Assembly: GCA_014361295.1 (NCBI GenBank)
Contig: JACIVX010000002.1
Location: forward strand, 1 to 46,174
DNA from: Methanomassiliicoccales archaeon
GTDB lineage: Archaea; Thermoplasmatota; Thermoplasmata; Methanomassiliicoccales; JACIVX01
Reading direction: 5' to 3'
DNA: 46,174 bases
Part shown: positions 6,258 through 14,953 of the stretch, piece by piece
Numbering within the stretch: position 1 is the stretch's first letter
How the letters are laid out: each line of letters starts with the position of its first letter
Program-made: the position numbers and the translations under genes
The notes under the pieces: generated by a model
Database searches by the model: none
Told to the model about the DNA's origin: nothing
Seen by the model: only the letters and a program-made list of their open reading frames with translations

Positions 6258-8714
6258 ATGGTTAGAATCGAGAGGGCTAAACTCCGTGAGGCTCTCTTTC
6301 TCCTTTCGGTTTTTCTGCTGTCCCTGCTAATACTCAGGAACTTCCTCGGAAGCGGTTATTCCCCTTCTTGGGGAGGAGACGCTTACGGCCACCTCTTCAA
6401 GATATGGAAGCTTATGGAAGGTTATTCCCCATGGATTGAGGACTGGTACGGCGGATACCCCCTCCTGAGGTTCTATCCTCCTCTGGCATACTTCATCGGT
6501 GCCTTCTTTGGGAAGCTCACCTCATCGGCAATTTTAGGCTACAAGCTCGCGGTTTTGTTCGCTATTCTGGCTGGAGCGGTTTCCATGAGGCTCCTCCTAA
6601 AAGAGCTTGGCTTCTCCGATGCGTCTTCGTATCTATCTGGAGTAGTCTACGCGTTCTCGATCTATCATCTTAGAGTTCTATCCCCAGAGGGAAACTTTCC
6701 GAGGTTCATTGCCCTGAACCTCGCCCCCCTTCTAATCCTTGCCCTGCTCCATATAACAAGGAGGGACTGGCGTTATTCCGTGCTTTCAGGGCTCTTCTTG
6801 GCCACTGTGGGCCTCGCACACCACACCCTCTTCGTGAGTTTCGGGCTGATAGTGCTGTTTCTTGTCCCCTATGTTTGGATAACGAGGAAAATGGGTGTTA
6901 GGGATATAGCCCTTAACACACTCATAGCCGGCATTACTGCCCTTTCGATTTCATCCTTTTGGGTTCTCCCGTTTTTGTTGGAGAGGAGCAACGCCCACTT
7001 TCTAAAGGAGAACAGCATTGAATACCTCTTTAAGTTCCAGAGCGTTAAGCTGGGGGATTTACTGTTCCCTACATCCCCTTGGTCATTTTATCAGGGGATA
7101 GCCTTCTACCTGGGGCTCATTGGAGTTGCAGTCCTCTTAAAGAGAAGGGAAGAGGAGAAAGCTCTCGGAGCGGGTCTCCTTGGGGCGTCCCTAATGGCCA
7201 TCCTGCTCTCCCTTGGCTATTACGGTCCGGTTCCGTTCCTCAACAGGCTTCCCCTCCTTGACATGATTCCACCATACAGGTGGCTCGATGGTCTTTCTCT
7301 TGTTGGAGCACTTGGCATCGGTGCTCTCTTTGAAACCCTCTTTGAGATTATCCCCCAAAAAATTGGAAGCAGTTCGGAAAGGAGGAAGGCCGTGGTTGGG
7401 CTTCTCCTTGCTTTTTTAATTGTGTTCTCCCTTTCTGACGTCAGGTTTCAAAGGGGTTCATTAAAGGCCGAGACCTTCCCCGGGAATTATCTTGCGGTTC
7501 TCAACTACATTGGAAACGATGGCTCAACCGGCTGGAGGTTTTATCAGCCGGGCCTCTGGATAACCCAGGGTTCAAGGGTGTCCTGGGCGCCTGCCCTTGC
7601 GAGGAAACCGGCCCTCGAAGGATGGTACAGGCAGGGGGATCCAGCGTATCCACAGCACTCATACCTAAACTACGCGATTGAAAAAGACCCCGGATTCGCT
7701 GAGAAGGCCCTTAAGGCTTACTCCGTAAAGTACGTTATAGTGGACGAGAACTACCAGGGTTACAAGGACATAGTCAGAAACCTCAAGCACCTCGGCTTTG
7801 AAGAGGTTTACTCTTCCGGTTCATTCCACCTTTACCGCTGGAAGAACTTCACGTTCCTCCAGCCAAAATCAAGTGTTCTCGTCGTGGGGAGCTGGCCATT
7901 TGGTCTCGGCGTTTCCTACGAAAGGGCTGAATACATAGATGATTATGCAGATAACCTGAACGAATACTCCCTCGTTATCCTCAATGCCTATAAGTACCGG
8001 GATCCACTGGTATGGAAGAAGTTAGAGGATTACGTCAAAAAGGGCGGAATTCTCGTGCTCAACACGTTCCCCAGTCCAGATGCGGAGGCCACGCGCTTTG
8101 GAGTTAAGTCCGTGATAGTTAGGGTCTTCGGAAGGGCAAACCTGAGCTCTTCCATCTACAACGTCTCGGCGTTCTCGAACTTTACCTATGAAGGCCAGCC
8201 ATGGACCGCCACAGCCTACGAGGGCGATTTAATTCCCCTGATGAAGCTTGGAAACTACACCGTGCTTGGATACAAAGACTACGGCTCCGGTAGAATATAC
8301 TTCATCGGCCTGAACCTTCCCTACCACGCAGTATACAACGACAACAAGTATGAAAGAGATATACTAATAGAATTACTAGCGGATTTCATTAAACCACCAA
8401 AAGTTTCTTACAATATTATTGACATAAAAGATGGATATATCAAATTAAAGTTCAATCTCTCCCACGCCTCAACAGTCATTGTAAGCGAGAACTATTACCC
8501 GCACTGGAAAGCCTATGTTGATGGAAAAGAGGTCGAAATAAAGAGGAATAAGGAGTTCGGCCTGATTGAAGTCGCGCTTCCCGGTGGAAGTCACGTTCTT
8601 GAGCTGAAATTCAAAGATCCCTTCGCTCCCATCAGGTACCTGAGCCTTATCTCTTTTATTCTGGCAATCTTTGTCCTAGCATCAAGTCTAAGAAGAGTAT
8701 CAAATAGAACCTGA
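6258..8714 (+). CDS. YfhO-like polytopic membrane protein, probable glycosyltransferase
   Basis: This membrane protein of about 818 aa has some 10-12 helices in its first 400 residues. An early loop carries GGDAYGHLFKIW and DWYGGYPLLRFYPPLAYF, as in GT-C-like and YfhO-like proteins and the 6-pyruvoyl-tetrahydropterin-synthase-related membrane family. ATG 6258 follows GGGGTGA; a TTG at 6240 is a weaker alternative. The exported half contains a GATase-like segment (LEDYVKKGGILVLNTF, YGSGRIYFIGLNLPYHAVY) like that of the two membrane regulators upstream. It ends in a YfhO-type beta domain (ENYYPHWKAYVDGKEVEI, LPGGSHVLELKF) and a final helix. It probably modifies a surface glycan or glycoprotein; donor and acceptor are unknown. 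Confidence 0.72.
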   Translation: MVRIERAKLREALFLLSVFLLSLLILRNFLGSGYSPSWGGDAYGHLFKIWKLMEGYSPWIEDWYGGYPLLRFYPPLAYFIGAFFGKLTSSAILGYKLAVLFAILAGAVSMRLLLKELGFSDASSYLSGVVYAFSIYHLRVLSPEGNFPRFIALNLAPLLILALLHITRRDWRYSVLSGLFLATVGLAHHTLFVSFGLIVLFLVPYVWITRKMGVRDIALNTLIAGITALSISSFWVLPFLLERSNAHFLKENSIEYLFKFQSVKLGDLLFPTSPWSFYQGIAFYLGLIGVAVLLKRREEEKALGAGLLGASLMAILLSLGYYGPVPFLNRLPLLDMIPPYRWLDGLSLVGALGIGALFETLFEIIPQKIGSSSERRKAVVGLLLAFLIVFSLSDVRFQRGSLKAETFPGNYLAVLNYIGNDGSTGWRFYQPGLWITQGSRVSWAPALARKPALEGWYRQGDPAYPQHSYLNYAIEKDPGFAEKALKAYSVKYVIVDENYQGYKDIVRNLKHLGFEEVYSSGSFHLYRWKNFTFLQPKSSVLVVGSWPFGLGVSYERAEYIDDYADNLNEYSLVILNAYKYRDPLVWKKLEDYVKKGGILVLNTFPSPDAEATRFGVKSVIVRVFGRANLSSSIYNVSAFSNFTYEGQPWTATAYEGDLIPLMKLGNYTVLGYKDYGSGRIYFIGLNLPYHAVYNDNKYERDILIELLADFIKPPKVSYNIIDIKDGYIKLKFNLSHASTVIVSENYYPHWKAYVDGKEVEIKRNKEFGLIEVALPGGSHVLELKFKDPFAPIRYLSLISFILAIFVLASSLRRVSNRT

Positions 8715-9342
8715 AGAATTTTGATCCATCTCCCTTAACATAACTCAGACCATTGCTTCATCCATTCGATATGATAGGAAGTTAGCATCGAGCTGATGGC
8801 AAAGTATAAAGGGGTAAACCCTTCAGTAACTAGTTTCTCTTTTTGATTAGCTTTGATTTAAGCCCTTTTAGAGAGAATTCCTTGTTTGGATAAAAATCAG
8901 AGAACTCTGGAAAGGACCTGAAGAACCTCACGGTCTGATGTTCATTATCTGGCTGCACGTGCCCACGAAGTACTTGTTGGTCATTACTATCACGAGCCCC
9001 TAGTGCTTTTTGGCCAGGCCAAAGGTCTCCCCGTGAGGTAAAAGACCTTTTCTATGCTCCCTGAGCAAGTATTATTCTGAGAAAGTCCTCATATCTGGAG
9101 TAGAGTACGAGGTTTAAATCATCTTGAATCATCCTCTTGGGAGCCTATTGCCGACCTGAGCATCTGAGCGAAGTGTATCACAACAGGATTCTCCGCCATT
9201 CTTGTAGGGCTTAGCCTCCGTTCATCTGATTACCTCAACATGGTTTACATAGAGGTCTTCCTTGGAATGAAGCTCATGGTGCCGCCTAAAAGTGAGCCTC
9301 AAAGGACTGAGCAGTCTGAAAAACAAAAAGGTAGGAGCCAAA
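8715..9342. other. Gene-poor gap with possible gene remnants
   Basis: These 628 bases between two convergent operons contain no intact gene. Stops interrupt all frames. One short + frame ending near 9357 reads AILVGLSLRSSDYLNMVYIE then VFLGMKLMVPPKSEP. It looks like the tail of a membrane protein but has no start, because a stop lies about eight codons upstream of it. Base composition resembles neighbouring coding DNA more than an AT-rich spacer, which fits a decayed gene. No IS end or RNA gene was recognised here. Confidence 0.4.
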
Positions 9343-10014
9343 TTAGTAAATTGATCTGAAAAGCACGTCTTCAACGAGCACATGCTCTGGGAGCTTTAGA
9401 AGGGAAATTAAGAGCTCTGCGACGTCTTCTGGTTTCATAAATCCCTCTTCTATTTTTCTTCCGGGTTTTCCGTAGAAGTAGGTATCAACTTTTCCAGGAC
9501 GAAGCTCTATGAACTTCACTTCCGGATTCTCCAATTGGAAGGTCTTTGTGATTGCCCTTGCTGCCCACTTACTGGCGACATAGGGTCCGGCATTTGGGAG
9601 AATCATTGTTGAGATATATGAAGTCACAACCACTACAGTACCTTTTCTCTCCTTCAAACTCGGCAGGAAGGCTTTTATAGTTCTCCAGACGCCGAAGGTA
9701 TTGACATCAAAAACTCTCTTCATATCTTCTTCACTAACTTCATCCAACCTTCCACCCATTGGTATTCCTGCATTTGCAACAAGCAAGTCAACACCACCAA
9801 ACTCCTTAAGAACCTTCTCCGCAAACTCCGCAACGCTTTCTGGCTTTGAAACGTCTAGGTAGGAGTAGAAAGCACCTCCTATTTCTCTGGAAAGCTCTTC
9901 GAGCATTTCAACGCTTCTCGCACCAAGTGCAAGTTTATAGCCCTCTTTTGCTAGAGCCTTTGCAATGGCCCTCCCTATTCCCTTTGATGCACCAGTAACA
10001 ACGGCAACCTTCAT
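9343..10014 (-). CDS. adhA: Short-chain dehydrogenase/reductase, AdhA type
   Basis: This 223-aa classical SDR probably reduces aldehydes or ketones with NAD(P)H in the cytoplasm. It has the Rossmann motif TGASKGIG (7-14), NAG (81-83), candidate catalytic Ser at 132 or 135, and Tyr145-x3-Lys149 (YVASK). ATG 10014 follows GAGGTGG at good spacing. It resembles Pyrococcus furiosus AdhA, which in that species lies in the celB-adhA-adhB-lamA locus. It is the last gene of a beta-glucan operon here, a partly conserved context, and lies 41 bases after the phosphorylase gene. Its role in sugar metabolism, perhaps disposal of reducing equivalents, is not established by sequence. Confidence 0.85.
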   Translation of the reverse strand: MKVAVVTGASKGIGRAIAKALAKEGYKLALGARSVEMLEELSREIGGAFYSYLDVSKPESVAEFAEKVLKEFGGVDLLVANAGIPMGGRLDEVSEEDMKRVFDVNTFGVWRTIKAFLPSLKERKGTVVVVTSYISTMILPNAGPYVASKWAARAITKTFQLENPEVKFIELRPGKVDTYFYGKPGRKIEEGFMKPEDVAELLISLLKLPEHVLVEDVLFRSIY

Positions 10015-10064
10015 CTTTACCACCTCTTGGGAATATTAAAAAGGAAAAGATAACAACACCATTT

Positions 10065-13000
10065 TCACTCCTCCGGCAGGTAAATGTTGATCTCTCTCAC
10101 CCTGCCCTCCCTAACCATCAGTGCATGCTCTCCCCTGAGCGTATTTCCATTTACCTCTACTCTGCTTCCATCTTCAAGATGCAAGATTATTTTTGCCTTG
10201 TTTAGGTCGAGTTTCCAAGTGTCTTTTTTAGCTGGATTGTGGTAGGTGACCCTGCACTTTCCAAGGAAGTTAAAGCTCACCTTCCCCTCTTCGTCAAACA
10301 GCCACCCCGGAAGTGCCGGTGCAAATGTTAGCCTGAGCTCGCCGTTTTCAAAGGTAAACGGCTTGTCTCCTATAAACATGTTCTTCCAGATGCTCAGGAA
10401 TTCAGCGTTTGCCCCTGTAAGCCTTGCCACGAAGCCCCTTCCGTGAAGGGACTCGTCGGGGTAGGCACTGCTGACTATGAAGGATGAGTTTTCAAGGGGA
10501 CTCCTTCCGTAAATGGTCGGATCAAGGAAAGCAACTATTACATTCCTAAAGTCGTCGTAGAACTCTTCGTAGAGGCCATTTCTTATAAGTTCAAGCATGT
10601 ACTTGTACTCCATGTGGAGCCATATAGATTCATTTTCCAACCACCCAGGGGTGAAAGCTCTGGCCCTGCCTATCTCTATTGAACAGTCTTTTAGAGGTGC
10701 GTTAAGCTTGTACATCTTCAGCTTCTTGTCATAAAGCTCGCTCTTCTTAACTTTCTGGTAGAGTTCCTTTAGGAGACCTTTTTCTTTGGTTATTTTCATT
10801 TGCTTGACAACACCCTCAAGGAAGAGTGGCATCTTCCTTTGCTCAAACTTTAGTATTCTTATCTCTCCGTTTTCGCTGAGCTCATATTCCACAGGTTCAT
10901 AATAGAAGTACATTGGCATTATTCCGTTGTTTTCTTCTATCGCCTTTTCAAGACTCACTCTCAGCTTTTCGCGGAGAATCTTCAGACTATCAACAAGTTC
11001 TCTGGCCTTGACCTTAACCTCTCTTCCATCAAAGCCAAGCTTCGTTTCCTCCCTATACCACTCGCGAAGATCCGAAAGAGCCTCCCAAAGCCAGTGATCT
11101 TTGTTTTCATCTTCCCTACTATTGTATTCTTCAACGAGCTTAACTTCTTCTGTGAAGAGCCTCCAAACCTCTACAGGGATATCAAGCTCGGCCTCAGGGA
11201 ACTCCTCAAAGGCTTCAATCAGGAAGTTGAAGAGCCTCAAAAGCTCTGCGGTTTCTCCCACCGAGGAGCCAAAGAGTCCCGGAAGCCCATTGAGAGCATC
11301 GTACCATCCAGGTTTACCGGCTTCCATCTCTATCCCAACCCCAGCCGGATCGAGCGTTGCGAACTTGACGAGTGCTAAGTTGAGAAGCTTTGTTGCAAGA
11401 GTCGTCCTGTATATCTCACCTCTTCCCTTTTCTGCTCTCATGACGTGTTTATATTTCTTCCTCGACTCTATAAGGGCTTTCTTCTCTTTATCTTCTATGA
11501 GAGAATTGTATTGTCTGATCTTTCCGTTTTCAAGCACGTATCTCTTAGACCTCGGAAGCACGATCATTGTGTTGTCATAGTAGGTATAGCTACGGTCTTC
11601 AAAGAGCAGTTCTCGCTTCTTATCAGGATATATGCCGAGATAGCTCTCTATTAGATCCAGATTATATGTCCAATGATCGCACCAGTAGCCTTCGCCATGG
11701 ACAGCGTCTATCTCCTCTTCGCAGTGCTTCAGTAGGGTTCTTAAGAACTCCTCTTCAGAAACCTTGAGCTTTATGTTGTTCTCCTCCATGAACATTAAAA
11801 GCCTCCCAGGAGTGAATGGCTCCTTTAAGGCCTCAGATAGAACCTCTGGCTTATCTACGAGATCCTCAAGGAAGGACGTGTCCTCTGAGACAAGGTGATA
11901 CTTTACTCCGTTTATGACGAGTGGATTGTACCCGTCCGCCTGGATGAGACTCATAAAGAATCTTATGTCGTAGTTCCCAATTTCGGGATGGAAAAAGACG
12001 TTTTCTCGCCTGTTCTGGTTAACGTCCCTGTAGTTGCCGTTTCCAGTAGAATAATACTCAGGGGTTAGGACAAAGTAATTATAGTCCCTCTCCTGGTCGC
12101 CGTGCTTCCTCAGGTACAGGTAATAAACGAAGGGCTTTTCCTCGTTCAGAACTATGGGATAACCACCTCTCAGGACGTTGTCGAGGTAGCACTGCTTCAC
12201 ATACTCATCGAAGAGCTGGGAGGAGGTTTTAGTCCAGATGTCACTTACGATTTCTTCGATTATGTTGTTACCTTCCTCGTACTTTGTCCAAAGGTATTTC
12301 TCGTCTGCGAATTTTGGCCCATAGTGGTCGAGAATGGATATGTGAGGCACATAACCTATTACAGTGTGGATTTTTACTTCTTCGTTAGCCTTTAGCTCCA
12401 CTTCAACTGGAGAGAATGCGGAGGGTATTTTGTTGAATGTGACTTGCTTTCTGTTGAGAAGTTCTCTTAGAGGAGTCTTAATGAAGTTTTCAGGAGTTAT
12501 CATGGATGTATCGTCTCCGAAAACCACGTCGGGATCAACTATGGGCTTTACGAGCTCACTTTTGCCGTTTCTCTTGACAAATGAGATGTAAAATGTTCCC
12601 TCCGTAAGTTCTGTGACCTTGGGAACATCCTCTGTTGAAGACTTCAACTTAAAGAAGGGCATCTTCTTCTCAAGGTTAAAGACCTCAATCCATGCTTTGA
12701 TGAGGGTAGCCATGTGCTTTATGACGTAATCGTTGACTCCGTAGGGAATGATAATGGGCATTCCATCAAGTATCTCCAGCTTTCTTGGGGTAGAAGAGAT
12801 GTTTCTTATGGTGACAATCCTGATGAGGGCTGGTATTTTCTCTTGAGGCAGGGTGTAGTAGAGAACATTTATACTTAGTCCTAACCTTTCGTGTATCTCT
12901 TCTATCTCCAGTTCGTTTCTCCCGACATACATTCTTTGTCTTATCTCCTCGCTATCTTGAAGAGTAAAGGGCTCATAAAACACTCCCTCCTCAGAGAGCT

Positions 13001-13247
13001 TGATGAAGGTTCTGAAACCGAGGATTCTGATGTTTTGATATGCTCTAACCGCTGAGTTGAACTCCATTATTGGGTGATCTTTGTCTTGTATTCCAAAGGA
13101 GCTTATGCATTGCCCCCGGTTTACATAGAACACCCACATTGGTATTCCTTTCTTTCCAGCTATTCCAGGTAAAAAGCTCGCAAATGGTTTCCAGCGGTTG
13201 TAGTTCTCTATGATGAAGCGACCCTTTGAATCGAAATTCTCTCTCAT
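10065..13247 (-). CDS. GH94/GH161-like beta-glucan phosphorylase
   Basis: This cytoplasmic protein of about 1060 aa has no signal peptide and resembles the long cellobiose-phosphorylase-like enzymes now placed in GH161 (beta-1,3-oligoglucan phosphorylases). Near the N-terminus it has YNRWKPFASFLPGIAG, IPMWVFYVNRGQ and FGIQDKDHPIMEF. The helical catalytic part carries KPGWYDALNGLPGLFGSS at about residue 650; its Asp aligns by eye with the catalytic Asp of the GH94 DWNDG motif. It probably releases glucose-1-phosphate from laminari-oligosaccharides. ATG 13247 is preferred because GGGGGTG stands six bases upstream; ATG 13253 is an alternative. It lies just after the laminarinase gene. The exact family and linkage specificity remain an inference. 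Confidence 0.75.
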   Translation of the reverse strand: MRENFDSKGRFIIENYNRWKPFASFLPGIAGKKGIPMWVFYVNRGQCISSFGIQDKDHPIMEFNSAVRAYQNIRILGFRTFIKLSEEGVFYEPFTLQDSEEIRQRMYVGRNELEIEEIHERLGLSINVLYYTLPQEKIPALIRIVTIRNISSTPRKLEILDGMPIIIPYGVNDYVIKHMATLIKAWIEVFNLEKKMPFFKLKSSTEDVPKVTELTEGTFYISFVKRNGKSELVKPIVDPDVVFGDDTSMITPENFIKTPLRELLNRKQVTFNKIPSAFSPVEVELKANEEVKIHTVIGYVPHISILDHYGPKFADEKYLWTKYEEGNNIIEEIVSDIWTKTSSQLFDEYVKQCYLDNVLRGGYPIVLNEEKPFVYYLYLRKHGDQERDYNYFVLTPEYYSTGNGNYRDVNQNRRENVFFHPEIGNYDIRFFMSLIQADGYNPLVINGVKYHLVSEDTSFLEDLVDKPEVLSEALKEPFTPGRLLMFMEENNIKLKVSEEEFLRTLLKHCEEEIDAVHGEGYWCDHWTYNLDLIESYLGIYPDKKRELLFEDRSYTYYDNTMIVLPRSKRYVLENGKIRQYNSLIEDKEKKALIESRKKYKHVMRAEKGRGEIYRTTLATKLLNLALVKFATLDPAGVGIEMEAGKPGWYDALNGLPGLFGSSVGETAELLRLFNFLIEAFEEFPEAELDIPVEVWRLFTEEVKLVEEYNSREDENKDHWLWEALSDLREWYREETKLGFDGREVKVKARELVDSLKILREKLRVSLEKAIEENNGIMPMYFYYEPVEYELSENGEIRILKFEQRKMPLFLEGVVKQMKITKEKGLLKELYQKVKKSELYDKKLKMYKLNAPLKDCSIEIGRARAFTPGWLENESIWLHMEYKYMLELIRNGLYEEFYDDFRNVIVAFLDPTIYGRSPLENSSFIVSSAYPDESLHGRGFVARLTGANAEFLSIWKNMFIGDKPFTFENGELRLTFAPALPGWLFDEEGKVSFNFLGKCRVTYHNPAKKDTWKLDLNKAKIILHLEDGSRVEVNGNTLRGEHALMVREGRVREINIYLPEE

Positions 13248-13268
13248 CTCCATCACCCCCTAAGGATT

Positions 13269-14231
13269 TTAACTCTCAACCAGCTTGTATACCCTAACGT
13301 AGTCCACATACATCCTAGCCGGAAACTTTGTAGTTGCATCAGGTCTTCCAGGCCAATTTCCACCGACTGCAAGATTTATGATTATGTAAAAGGGCTTGTC
13401 AAAGACCCACTCATAACCCATGCTCTCAACCTGCTCCCTTGTAACCACATGATAGAGTTCTCCGTCCACATACCACTCCATTCTATCTGGAAACCACTCA
13501 ATGGCAAAGACGTGGAAATCTTCGGTGAAGTCGGGGACTCCTTCAGGGAGTGTATAACTTGCAGTTATTCCTCGTCCTCCTGAGTATCCAGGACCATGAA
13601 CCGTGCCGTGAACAGTTCTTGGCTCATGACCCAGGAACTCCATTATGTCTATCTCACCGCATTGGGGCCAGCCGACTTCTCTTATGTTAGACCCCAGCAT
13701 CCAGAAAGCTGGCCAAAGTCCTTTGCCTTTCGGTAGCTTCATCCTGGCCTCAACTCTCACAGGAGGCTTGAACTCAACTTTACCTTCAGTTTTGAGTCTG
13801 GAGGAAGTATACATATAAGTTCCATACTCGTCAGTTGCCCACTCTTTTCTGGCCTCTATTATGAGCATCCCATTTTCCACTATCGTGTTGTTTGGAGAGT
13901 AATATTCAAGTTCATTGTTTCCCCACCCAGGGATTCCATACGCATGACCGTTCCCTATCTCAAATGTCCAGTACTCTTCATTTACCCTATCACCATCAAA
14001 CTCATCGTGCCATATTAGCTCCCAGACTCTCCCGTTCGTTTCAATTCTTGTGGGTACTTGCATGGTCGAAGTGGACGTTTGGGTTGTTGAAGTCTCAGAA
14101 GATGTAGTCTGAGAGAGCGAAGTTGTGCTCGGAGAAGGCGAGGGAGTTTGAGTGTCCTTTCCCAGACACCCACTTATGAAGCCTCCAAGGATTAGCACCA
14201 GCACCAGAATACCTATAACTTTTTTATCCAT
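13269..14231 (-). CDS. lamA: GH16 endo-beta-1,3-glucanase (laminarinase), lipoprotein
   Basis: This 320-aa exported enzyme hydrolyses beta-1,3-glucans such as laminarin. The signal segment ends in a lipobox-like FISGC (Cys22). A Ser/Thr/Pro-rich linker (about 27-60) follows, typical of Thermococcales surface lipoproteins, then a GH16 jelly roll. The active-site strand GEIDIMEF gives nucleophile E193, D195 and acid/base E198. Substrate-cleft residues include WPAFWMLG and GGNWPG. The start overlaps the last codons of the PIN-domain gene by 8 bases, so it is probably translationally coupled. It matches Pyrococcus furiosus LamA in size and motif. Confidence 0.95.
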   Translation of the reverse strand: MDKKVIGILVLVLILGGFISGCLGKDTQTPSPSPSTTSLSQTTSSETSTTQTSTSTMQVPTRIETNGRVWELIWHDEFDGDRVNEEYWTFEIGNGHAYGIPGWGNNELEYYSPNNTIVENGMLIIEARKEWATDEYGTYMYTSSRLKTEGKVEFKPPVRVEARMKLPKGKGLWPAFWMLGSNIREVGWPQCGEIDIMEFLGHEPRTVHGTVHGPGYSGGRGITASYTLPEGVPDFTEDFHVFAIEWFPDRMEWYVDGELYHVVTREQVESMGYEWVFDKPFYIIINLAVGGNWPGRPDATTKFPARMYVDYVRVYKLVES

Positions 14232-14733
14232 TAGAATCCCCCCTCACAGATTTTTGGTTTTCTATCACCTTAGCTACAGAATCTTTCTTCGAGAGTCTAA
14301 TGGCAAGGAGGTTCAACTCTTCAGCAAACTTCTCAATGCTTATTACATCCAATCCGTATTTCGTGAGTGGCTTGTAGCGACTGGGATCATCTGTTATCAG
14401 CAGAGCATTCTTTACTATGGCCGCAACCCCAACTAAAACATCAATAGTGGAAATTTTTTCTCTATTTTTCATGAGATTTTTCATAATTACGGCACTTTTA
14501 GTAAGTACTTCATCTTCCAGAGGAATTATTTGATAAATTTCCTTCAATAATGCCATCTCATGATCTAGATTTTTTCCAAGAAAAGCCTTTGTAACAAGAT
14601 ATTCATATATACTGATCTGTGGCACAAGGACTTCGAAGTTCAAAAGAGTCAACTCGAGCAGTGATTTGTTTCTTTTCATGTGCATTATCAGGAGGGAAGA
14701 GCTATCAAACATTATCCTTTTGGGCATTTTCAT
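14224..14733 (-). CDS. PIN-domain protein, VapC-like toxin candidate
   Basis: This 169-aa PIN-fold protein is probably a Mg-dependent ribonuclease. Acidic residues sit where the family expects them: MFDSSS near residue 9, IYEYL near 44, STIDVLVG near 98, and ITDDPSRY near 115. It is preceded by GGAGG at suitable spacing and starts five bases after the RHH-like gene, the usual VapB-VapC order. Unusually, it sits inside a sugar-utilisation operon and overlaps lamA. The C-terminal 25 residues (KKDSVAKVIENQKS) extend past the typical fold. RNA target is unknown. Confidence 0.78.
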   Translation of the reverse strand: MKMPKRIMFDSSSLLIMHMKRNKSLLELTLLNFEVLVPQISIYEYLVTKAFLGKNLDHEMALLKEIYQIIPLEDEVLTKSAVIMKNLMKNREKISTIDVLVGVAAIVKNALLITDDPSRYKPLTKYGLDVISIEKFAEELNLLAIRLSKKDSVAKVIENQKSVRGDSNG

Positions 14734-14737
14734 ATTG

Positions 14738-14953
14738 TTAGTCCTCCTTTTCTTTTAGCTGTTTTAATATTTTCAGGGCTGTCTCACCTTCTTCATCGTC
14801 CAGGCTTATTTCATCGAGTTTTCGGTTTAAGTTAGTGGAATGCCATGTCTCTATTAGAATCCGGAGAACTTCATCATAGGATCTAGCATCGAGCTTTGTT
14901 TTGAGCTTCTTTATTGCGTTCCAAGTCTCTTCATCAACCGCTATTGTTTTCAT
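14738..14953 (-). CDS. Small ribbon-helix-helix-like antitoxin (VapB-like)
   Basis: This 71-aa protein begins MKTIAVDEETWNAIKKLKTK, a beta-strand plus helix pattern typical of RHH or DUF-type antitoxins. An acidic tail (SLDDEEGE) may mask the partner toxin. Its ATG overlaps the stop of the GH1 gene (ATGA), so it is coupled to beta-glycosidase translation. The PIN-domain gene follows directly. It probably neutralises that protein and may bind operon DNA, but no own promoter or operator is visible. Confidence 0.7.
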   Translation of the reverse strand: MKTIAVDEETWNAIKKLKTKLDARSYDEVLRILIETWHSTNLNRKLDEISLDDEEGETALKILKQLKEKED

